Assembly (NCBI RefSeq): GCF_003086295.3
Contig: NC_092044.1
Span: 75,478,024-75,542,023 of the forward strand
Origin: Arachis hypogaea
Taxonomy: Eukaryota > Streptophyta > Magnoliopsida > Fabales > Fabaceae
DNA length: 64,000 nucleotides
Direction of reading: 5' to 3'
Part shown: piece by piece, positions 56,276-64,000 of the stretch
Layout of the letters: each line of letters opens with the position of its first letter
How positions within the stretch are numbered: the first letter of the stretch is position 1
The notes under the pieces: model-generated
Database searches by the model: none
Told to the model about the DNA's origin: nothing
The model's input: the letters and a program-made list of their open reading frames with translations, nothing else
Translations under genes and position numbers: made by a program

Positions 56276-58590
56276 ATGAGCAGGAATAAGAAAAAAGGCA
56301 TCTTTGTTGAAGCTGATCTAGAACCTGAAATGACTCTAAAAAGAAAACTAAGAGAAGCTAAATTACAACAATCCAGAGGCAACCTTTCTGAAATTTTCAA
56401 AAGAAGGAGATGGCAGCCGAACCCAACAACAATAATGCAAGGAGGATGCTTGGTGATTTCACTAAACCAACGTCCAAGTTTGATGGAAGAAGCATCTCAA
56501 TTCCTACCATTGGAGCAAACAATTTTGAGCTGAAACCTCAATTAGTTGCTTTGATGCAACAGAACTGCAAGTTTCATGGACTTCCCTCTGAAGATCTTTA
56601 TCAGTTTTTAACTGAGTTCTTGCAGATTTGTGAGACTGTTAAGACAAATGGAGTAGATCCTGAAGTCTACAGGCTCATGCTTTTCCCTTTTGTTGTAAGA
56701 GACAGAGCTAGAACATGGTTGGACTCACAACCTAAAGATAGCCTGGACTCCTGGGATAAGCTGGTCACGGCCTTCTTGGATAAATTCTTTCCTCCTCAAA
56801 AGTTGAGCAAGCTTAGAGTGGATGTTCAGACATTCAAGCAAAAAGATGGTGAATCCCTCTATGAAGCTTGGGAAAGATACAAGCAGATGACCAAAAAGTG
56901 TCCTTCTGGCATGTTTTCAGAATGGACCATATTAGATATATTCTATTATGGTATAGCTGAGTTTTCCAAAATGTTATTGGACCATTCTGCAGGTGGATCC
57001 ATTCACTTAAAGAAAACGCTTACAGAAGCTCAAGAACTTATTGACATGGTTGCAAATAACCAATTCATGTACACTTCTGAGAGGAATTTTGTGAATAATG
57101 GGACGCCTCAGAGGAAGGGAATTCTTGAAATTGATGCTCTGAATGCCATATTGGCTCAGAACAAAGTGTTGACTCAGCAAGTCAACATGATTTCTCAAAG
57201 TCTGAATGGATGGCAAAATGCATCCAACAGTACTAAAGAGGTAGCTTCTGAAGAAGCTTATGATCCTGAGAACCCTGCAATAGCAGAGGTAAATTACATG
57301 GGTGAACCTTATGGAAACACCTATAATTCATCATGGAGAAATCATCCAAATTTCTCATGGAAGGATCAACAAAAACCTCAACAAGGCTTTAATAATGGTG
57401 GAAGAAACAAGCTAAGCAATAACAAGCCTTTTCCATCATCTTCTCAGCAACAGACAGAGAATTCTGAGCAGAGCCCCTCTAATTTAGCAAATTTAGTCTC
57501 TGGTCTGTCTAAGACCACTTTAAGTTTCATGAGTGAAAAAAGGTCCTCCATCAGAAATTTGGAGGCACAAGTGGGCCAGCTGAGTAAGAAAGTCACTGAA
57601 ACTCCTCCCAATATTCTCCCAAGCAATACAGAAGAAAATCCAAAAGGAGTGTGCAAGGCCATTGATGTAATCAATATGGCCGAATGCACAAGGGAGGAAA
57701 AGGACAAAAATCCTAGTGAGGAAGACCTCCTGGGACGTCTCTCAAACAAGAAGGAGTTCCCTATTGAGGACGTAAAGGAATCTGAGGCTTATATAGAGAC
57801 CATAGAGATTCCACTAAATCTCCTTCTGCCATTCATGGGCTCTGAAGACTATTCTTCCTCAGAAGAGGATGAAGATGTGACTGGAGAGCAAGTTGCTCAA
57901 TATCTAGGAGCCATCATGAAGCTGAATGCCAAGTTATTTGGTAATGAGACTTGGGAAGGTGAACCTCCCTTGCTCATTAGTGAACTAGATACATGGGTTC
58001 AGAAAACTTTACCTCAAAAGAGACAAGATCCTGGTAAGTTCTTAATAACCTGTACGATAGGCACCATGACCTTTAACAAGGCTCTGTGTGACCTGGGGTC
58101 AGGCATAAATCTTATGCCACTCTCTGTAATGGAGAAACTGGGGATCATTGAGGTACAGCCTGCCTTATTCTCATTACAATTGGCAGACAAGTTAGTAAGA
58201 CAAGTTTATGGATTAGTAGAGGACGTGTTGGTAAATGTTAAAGGCCTTTACATTCCTACTGATTTCATAATCTTAGACACTAGGAAGGAGGAGGATGAAT
58301 GCATCATCCTTAGAAGACCTTTTCTAGCCACAGCAGAAGCTGTGATAGATGTTAACAGAGGAGAATTAGTCCTTCAATTGAATGGGGACTACCTTGTGTT
58401 TAAGGCACACGGCTATTCTTCTGTAACAAGGGAGAGTAAGCATGCAGTGCTTCTCTCAGTACAGAGTCAAACAGCGCCCCCACAGTCAAACTCTAAGTTT
58501 GGTGTTGGGAGGCCACAACCAAATTCTAAATTTGGTGTTGAATCCCCACAACCAAACTCTAAGTTTGGTGTTGGGACTATACAACATTGA
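56276..58590 (+). CDS. Gag-protease polyprotein of family A
   Basis: The longest open frame here: 726 codons from ATG 56410. A short upstream frame from 56276 (MSRNKKKGIFVEADLEPEMT) joins it after a one-base shift near 56400 and is probably the true N-terminus. Gag core: LVALMQQNCKFHGLPSEDL, YRLMLFPFVVRDRARTWL and LYEAWERYKQMTKKCP (residues about 45-180). A Gln/Asn-rich region follows, then an aspartic protease near residues 540-660 with the DLG loop (CDLGSGINLMPLSVMEKLG) and IILRRPFLATAEAVIDV. The protein ends in three PQPNSKFGVG repeats. RT, RNase H and integrase are absent. It would make capsid and processing enzyme only. Confidence 0.88.
58488..58578 (+). repeat. Three hairpin repeats at the end of gag-protease
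   Basis: Three tandem units of about 30 bp, CCACAACCAAACTCT then AAGTTTGGTGTTGG. Within each, ACCAAACT pairs with AGTTTGGT. They encode the PQPNSKFGVG repeats, so the same DNA is both hairpin and coding. Confidence 0.85.
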
Positions 58591-58624
58591 CCTGATCACC
58601 TGTGTGGCTCCATGAGAGCCCACT

Positions 58625-58670
58625 GTCAAGCTATTGACATTAAAGAAGTGCTTGTTGGGAGGCAACCTAA
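58625..58670 (+). promoter_or_regulatory. Conserved post-pol motif, plus-strand A
   Basis: GTCAAGCTATTGACATTAAA then GCTTGTTGGGAGGCAACC, 35 bp after the gag-protease stop. Confidence 0.8.
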
Positions 58671-58827
58671 TTTTTATTTATCTAATTTTATTTTTATTTT
58701 TATTTAATTGTTATTTTGTGTTTTAGTAGGTTCATGATCATGTGGAGTCATGAAAAAAATATTAAAATTAAAAACAGAAACAAAAACAGCAGAAGAAAAA
58801 TCACACCCTAGAGGAAGGACTTACTAG

Positions 58828-59035
58828 CGTTTAAACGCCAGTAAGGAGCATCTGGCTGGCGTTCAACGCCAGAACAGAGCATGGTTCTGGCGCTAAACAC
58901 CAGAAACAAGCAACATCCCAGCGTTTGAACGCCAGGAATATACCCTGAGGAAAGCTGGCACTGAACGCCAGTAACAAGCATGGAACTGGCATTCAACGCT
59001 AGAAACATGCTGCACATGGGCGTTGAACGCCGAGA
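58828..59035 (+). repeat. GGCGTTNAACGCC palindrome array before the third ORF, family A
   Basis: Seven palindromes of CTGGCGTTCAACGCCAG type (first TAGCGTTTAAACGCCAG at about 58829), spaced by GAACANAGCATG-like sequence. The same unit lies upstream of the TATA box in the A LTR (59700-59795). Confidence 0.8.
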
Positions 59036-59087
59036 ACATGCATAATTTTATATGCCTAATTGGTGCAGGGATGTAAATCCTTGACAC

Positions 59088-59145
59088 CTCAGGATCTGTG
59101 GACCCCACAGGATCATCTCAGGATCTGTGAACCCCACAGGATCCC
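59088..59145 (+). repeat. Tandem duplication of 29 bp
   Basis: CTCAGGATCTGTGGACCCCA…, two copies, each with a TGTGG/CCACA pair. Confidence 0.75.
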
Positions 59146-59323
59146 CACCTAACATCTTCCCACCTTACCTCCTAAAAATCCTATAACACACTTTCCCAAA
59201 AACCCTTCACCAATCACCTCAATCTCTCTTCCCAATTACCTCCTTCACCACTCACATCCATCCACTCTTCCCCATAACCCCACCTACCTTCAAAATTCAA
59301 ATTTCTTTCCCACCCAAACCCAC

Positions 59324-61052
59324 TGATGAGCGGATAATTTGTACGCTTTTTGGCATTGTTTTTAGTATGTTTTTAGTATGATCTAGTTAGTTTTTAGTAT
59401 ATTTTTATTATTTTTTAGTTAAAATTCACTTTTCTGGACTTTACTATGAGTTTGTGTGTTTTTCTGTGATTTTAGGTATTTTCTGGCTGAAATTGAGGGA
59501 CCTGAGCAAAAATCTGATTCAGAGACCAAAAAGGACTGCAGATGCTGTTGGATTCTGACCTCCCTGCACTCGAAGTGGATTTTCTGGAGCTACAGAAGCC
59601 CAATTGGCGCGCTCTCAACGGCGTTGGAAAGTAGACATCCTGGGCTTTCCATCAATATATGATAGTCTATACTTTGCCCAAGATTTGATGGCCCAAACCG
59701 GCGTTCAAAGTCACCCTCAGGAATTCCAGCGTTAAACGCCGGAACTGGCACAAGAATGGGAGTTAAACGCCCAAACTGGCACCAAAGCTGGCGTTTAACT
59801 CCAAGAAGAGTCTCTACACGAAAATGCTTCAATGCTCAGCCCAAGCACACACCAAGTGGGCCTGGAAGTGGATTTTTATGTCATTTATTCATCTCTGTAT
59901 ACCCTAGGCTACTAGTTCTCTATAAGTAGGACCTTTTACTATTGTATTTTTAATCTTTGGATCATTTTAGATCTTTTGATCATCTTGGGACATCTAGTTC
60001 TGAGATCATTGGGAGGCTGGCCTCACGGCCATGCCTAGACCTTGTTCTTATGTATTTTCAACGGTGGAGTTTCTACACACCATAGATTAAGGTGTGGAGC
60101 TCTGCTGTACCTCGAGTATTAATGCAATTACTATCGTTCTTCTATTCAATTCCGCTTGTTCTTGTTCTAAGATATCACTTGTTCTTCAACTTGATGAATG
60201 TGATGATCCGTGACACTCATCATCATTCTCACCTATGAACGTGTGACTGACAACCACCTCCGTTCTACCTTCGATTGGGTGAATATCTCTTGGATTCCTG
60301 ATACACGATGCATGGTTGATCGCCTGACAACCGAGTGCTCACCTGACAAACGAGCCAGCCATTCCGTGAGATCAGAGTCTTCGTGGTATAGGCTAGAACT
60401 GATGGCGGCATTAAAGAGAATCCGGAAGGTCTAACCTTGTCTGTGGTATTCTGAGTAGGATTCAATGATTGAATGACTGTGACGTGCTTCAAACTCCTGA
60501 GGGCGGGGCGTTAGTGACAGACACAAAAGAATCACTGGATTCTATTCCGGCCTGATCGAGAACCGACAGATGGATAGCCGTGCCATGACAGGGTGCGTTG
60601 AACATTTCCACTGAGAGGATGGGAGGTAGCCACTGACAACGGTGAAACCCTTGCTTAAGCTTGCCATGGAAAGGAGTAAGAAGGATTGGATGAAGACAGC
60701 AAGAAAGCAGAGAGACGGAAGGGAAGGCATCTTCATACGCTTATCTGAAATTCCTACCAATGAATTACATAAGTATCTCTATCTTTATCTTTATGTTTTA
60801 TTCGCATATCACCATACCCATTTGAGTTTGCCTGACTAAGATTTACAAGGTGACCATAGCTTGCTTCATACCAACAATCTTTGTGGGATCGACCCTTACT
60901 CGCGTAAGGTTTATTACTTGGACGACCCAGTACACTTGCTGGTTAGTTGTGCGAAGTTGTGTTTATGCCATGGTGTTGAACACCAAGTTTTTGGATTCAT
61001 TACCGGGGATTATTTGATTAGTGAAAAGTAGTGATCACAATTTCGTGCACCA
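59324..61052 (+). repeat. Solo LTR of family A with a perfect target duplication
   Basis: TGATGAGCGGATAATTT to TTTCGTGCACCA, 1729 bp. CCCAC flanks it on both sides (59319-59323, 61053-61057). It is longer than usual because a decayed LTR-end/primer-site-like segment (CACCAAGTTTTTGGATTC, then ACCGGGG) sits inside near 60983-61015. TATA box TATAAGTAGG at 59921-59930. It divides the promoter region of the third ORF. Confidence 0.92.
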
Positions 61053-61090
61053 CCCACCCTAAATGGCCGAACCTACCCCCTCTCCTCTCC

Positions 61091-61100
61091 CTATATAAAC
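61091..61100 (+). promoter_or_regulatory. TATA box of the A third ORF
   Basis: CTATATAAAC in a C/T-rich context, 197 bp before the ATG, followed by CACACAACACAAACCTC as expected of a transcript start region. Confidence 0.6.
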
Positions 61101-61287
61101 CCCTCCATTCTCCTTAATTTTCACACAACACAAACCTCTCTTCTCCTTCTTGGCCGAATACACCTCTCACTCATTCTCCTCCATTTTTTTCTTCTTCTTC
61201 TTTTCTTTCTTCCCTTGCTCGAGGGCGAGCAATATTTTAAGTTTGGTGTGGTAAAAGCATAAGCCTTTTGTTTTTCCATTACCATTA

Positions 61288-62436
61288 ATGGCACCTAAGG
61301 CCGGAGAAACCTTTAGAAAAGGGAAAGGGAAGACAAAAGCTTCCACCTCCAAGTCATGGGAGATGGAAAGATTCATCTCCAAAGCCCATCAAGACCACTT
61401 CTATGATGTTGTGGCCAAGAAGTAGGTGATCCCTGAGGTCCCTTTCAAGCTCAAGAAAAATGAGTATTCAGAGATCCGACATGAGATCCAAAGAAGAGGT
61501 TGGGAAGTTCTTACCAACCCCGTTCAACAAGTTAGAATCTTAATGGTTCAAGAGTTCTATGCCAATGCATGGATCACTAGAAACCATGATCAAAGTGTGA
61601 ACCCGAATCCAAAGAATTATCTTACAATGGTTCAGGGGAAATACTTAGATTTTAGTCTGGAAAATGTGAGGTTGGCATTCAACTTGCCCATGATGCAAGG
61701 AGATGAACGCCCCTACACTAGAAGGGTCAACTTTGATCAAAGGTTGGACCAAGTCCTTATGGACATATGTGTAGAAGGAGCTCAATGGAAAAGAGACTCC
61801 AAAGGCAAGCCGGTTCAACTAAGAAGACTGGACCTCAAGCCTGTGGCTAGAGGATGGTTGGAGTTCATCCAACGCTCCATCATCCCCACTAGCAACCGAT
61901 CCGAAGTTACTGTGGATCGGGCCATCATGATTCATAGCATCATGAATGGAGAGGAAGTAGAAGTTCATGAAGTCATCTCCCATGAATTCTACAAAATAGC
62001 CGATAAGTCCTCTACTTTGGCAAGGCTAGCTTTTCCTCATCTTATTTACCATCTATGTTACTTAGCTGGAGTTATCATAGAAGGAGACATCCTCATTGAG
62101 GAGGACAAGCCCATCACTAAGAAAATGATGGAGTAAACAAGAGAGCACACTCATGGAACCCAAGAGACGCATGAGGAAGCTCATCACCAAGAAATCCCGG
62201 AGATGCCTCAAGGGATGCACTTTCCTCCCAACAACTATTGGGAACAACTCAACACTTCCTTAGAAGATTTGAGTTACAATGTGGATCAATTAAGGGTGGA
62301 ACATCAAGAGCACTCCATCATTCTCCATGAAATTAGAGAAGAACAAAGGGCAATGAAGGAGGAGCAACAAAGGCAAGGAAGGGACATAGAAGAGCTTAAG
62401 GACATCATTGGTCCTTCAAGAAGAAGACGCCACTAA
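61288..62436 (+). pseudogene. Third ORF of family A, putative plant transposon protein domain
   Basis: 383 codons in one frame from ATG (MAPKAGETFRKGKGKTKAST) with only two stops: TAG at 61423-61425 (AKK*VIPEVPF) and TAA at 62134-62136. A basic, possibly nuclear-targeting start is followed by the domain: IRHEIQRRGWEVL, MVQEFYANAW, VQGKYLDFSLENVRLAFNLP, DICVEGAQWKRDSKGKP, RGWLEFIQRSI, SEVTVDRAIMIHSIM and LARLAFPHLIYHLC. A charged coiled coil (REEQRAMKEEQQRQGRDIEE) and RRRRH end it. No signal peptide or membrane segment, so not a normal envelope. Family role unknown; Transposase_32-like by memory. Two reversions would open it. Confidence 0.75.
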
Positions 62437-63528
62437 GGTGGATTCATTCCTTGTTCTTATTTTTTCTGTTTTTCCTTTTTATCTATGTTTTGTCTCTCTA
62501 CTTCATTATCATTAGTATGTAGTAACTATGTCTTAAAGCTATCATTAAATTCCATAAATCCTTCACCTCTCTTAAATGAAAAATGTTTTTAATTCAAAAG
62601 AACAAGAAGTACATAAATTTCGAAAATTGTCCTTGAATTTAGTTTAATTATATTGATGTGGTGACAATAATTTTTGTTTTCTGAATGAATGCTTGAACAG
62701 TGCATATTTTTGATCTTGTTGTTTATGAATGTTAAAATTGTTGGCTCTTGAAAGAATGATGAACAAAGAGAAATGCTATTGATAATCTGAAAAATCATGA
62801 AACTGATTCTTGAAGCAAGAAAAAGCAGTGAATAGCAAAAGCTTGCGAAAAAAAAGAGGCGAAAAAATTTCTAGAAAGAAAAAGAAAAAAAAGCAAACAG
62901 AAAAAGCCAATAGCCCTTAAAACCAAAATGCAAGGGTAAAAAGGATCCAAGGCTTTGAGCATCAATGGATAGGAGGGCCCAAGGAAATAAAATCCAGGCC
63001 TAAGCGGATAAATCAAGTTGTCCCTAACCATGTGCTTGTGGCATGCAGGTCCAAGTGAAAAGCTTGAGACTGAGTGGTTAAAGTCGTGATCCAAAGCAAA
63101 ACGAGTGTGCTTAAGAGCTATGGACACCTCTAACTTGGGACTCTAGCAAAGCTGAGTCACAATCTGAAAAGGTTCACCCAGTCATGTGTCTATGGCATTT
63201 ATGTATCCGGTGGTAATACTGGAAAACAAAGTGCTTAGGGCCACGGCCAAGACTCATAAAAGTAGCTGTGTTCAAGAATCAACATACTTAACTAGGAGAA
63301 TCAATAACACTATCCGAAATTCTAAGTTCCCACAGATGCCAATCATTCTAAACTTCAAAGGATGAAGTGAGATGCCAAAACTGTTCAGAAGCAAAAAGCT
63401 ACAAGTCCCGCTCATCTAATTAGAACTAATATTCATTGATATTCTGGGATTTATAGTATATTCTCTTCTTTTTATCCTAATTGATTTTCAATTGCTTAGG
63501 GACAAGCAACAATTTAAGTTTGGTGTTG
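62437..63528 (+). mobile_element. 3' untranslated region of the plus-strand A element
   Basis: AT-rich sequence with no coding signal in either direction. It ends GGGACAAGCAACAATTTAAG, then TTTGGTGTTG, the LTR-edge motif that stands in place of the usual polypurine tract. Confidence 0.7.
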
Positions 63529-64000
63529 TGATGAGCGGATAATTTATACGCTTTTTGGCATTGTTTTTAGGAAGTTTTTAGCATGATCTAGTTACTTTTA
63601 GGGATGTTTTCATTAGGTTTTATGCTAAATTCACATATCAGGTATTTTCTGGCTGAAATTGAGGGACCTGAGCAAAACTCTGATAAGAGGCTGACAAAGG
63701 ACTGCTGATGCTGTTGGAATCTGACCTCCCTTCACTTGAAATAGATTTTCTGGAGCTACAGAACTCCAAATGGCGCGCTCTCAATGGCGTTGGAAAGTAG
63801 ACATCCAGAGCTTTCCAGCAATATATAATAGTTCATACTTTATTCGAGATTTGACAATATAAACTGGCGCTCAACGCCAGTTCCATGCTGCATTCTGGAG
63901 TCAAACGCCAGAAACACGTCACGAACCAGAGTTGAACGCCCAAAACACGTTACAACTTGGCGTTCAACTCCAAGAGAAGCCTCAGCTCGTGGATAGATCA
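63529..64000 (+). repeat. 3' LTR of the plus-strand A element, cut by the window end
   Basis: Begins TGATGAGCGGATAATTT and matches 46204-46620, apart from a deletion of about 40 bp near 63635. It includes CTGGCGCTCAACGCCAG. The rest lies beyond the window. Confidence 0.9.

Larger units (their letters stand above)
46204..64000 (+). mobile_element. Plus-strand family A element, non-autonomous, with two nested insertions
   Basis: 5' LTR 46204-47443 plus 54546-54620; primer site 54627; gag-protease 56276-58590; post-pol motif; internal promoter; third ORF; 3' LTR from 63529. The two LTRs share the variant TTAGGAAGTTTTTAG and ACTTTTAGGGATGTTTTC not seen in the other A copies, which pairs them. 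It is inserted in the protease of the minus-strand B element. It has no RT, RNase H or integrase, so it would need help in trans. It may be the type described in peanut as the non-autonomous partner of FIDEL; that is from memory. Confidence 0.85.

Noticed and set aside
61288..62436. Third ORF as a true envelope gene
   Set aside because: Position fits the env-like gene of Athila elements, but there is no signal peptide, hydrophobic fusion segment or membrane anchor.

Overview
The window is repeat-dominated plant nuclear DNA with no intact host gene that I can support. It is a stack of nested LTR retrotransposons with a few DNA-transposon pieces. The recurrent LTR beginning TGATGAGCGGATAATTT, the CTGGCGTT-n-AACGCCAG palindromes and the tRNA-Asp-type primer sites match what I remember of the peanut (Arachis) FIDEL-type repeats, so a wild or cultivated peanut chromosome is the best guess. 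Family letters A to H below are mine.

Layout. 1-1801: 5' end of a minus-strand A element that leaves the window to the left. 3030-9336: a small DNA transposon split by an A solo LTR (3072-9138, duplication GATAT). That LTR is split by a CACTA-like element (3533-8050) carrying exon fragments of host genes: ZW10 kinetochore protein, an XB3-type ankyrin E3 ligase and two unidentified exons. 9959-12400: LTR fragment plus the 3' half of a plus-strand gypsy element (H copy 1). 12401-15415: 3' end of a minus-strand G element with a third ORF, interrupted by a minus-strand E element (15416-18353) that carries an antisense, apparently spliced extra ORF. 18354-23258: gag-protease of a minus-strand A element with its 5' LTR. 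23337-27406 and 37938-39648: H copy 2 (protease, RT, RNase H, integrase, third ORF), split by a 10.5 kb plus-strand E element (27407-37937), which is split by a C element (30489-34406). 39649-46203: minus-strand B element inserted in the third ORF of H. 46204 to the window end: plus-strand A element inserted in the protease of that B element. A second B element (47444-54545) sits in its 5' LTR, and an A solo LTR (59324-61052, duplication CCCAC) sits between its protease and third ORF.

Function. Only family H shows reverse transcriptase. The downstream A element is gag-protease plus third ORF. The B elements are gag or protease joined to an integrase-like C-terminal tail. All would need enzymes in trans. 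A, B, G and H share a third ORF of the putative plant transposon protein type. In A, B and H it has its own TATA box. A motif of about 45 nt lies just after the gag/pol region in A, B and H. Most in-frame stops are TAG or TGA at CAG, TGG or CGA codons, as expected from decay at methylated CHG and CG sites. No tRNA, rRNA or CRISPR array was seen.
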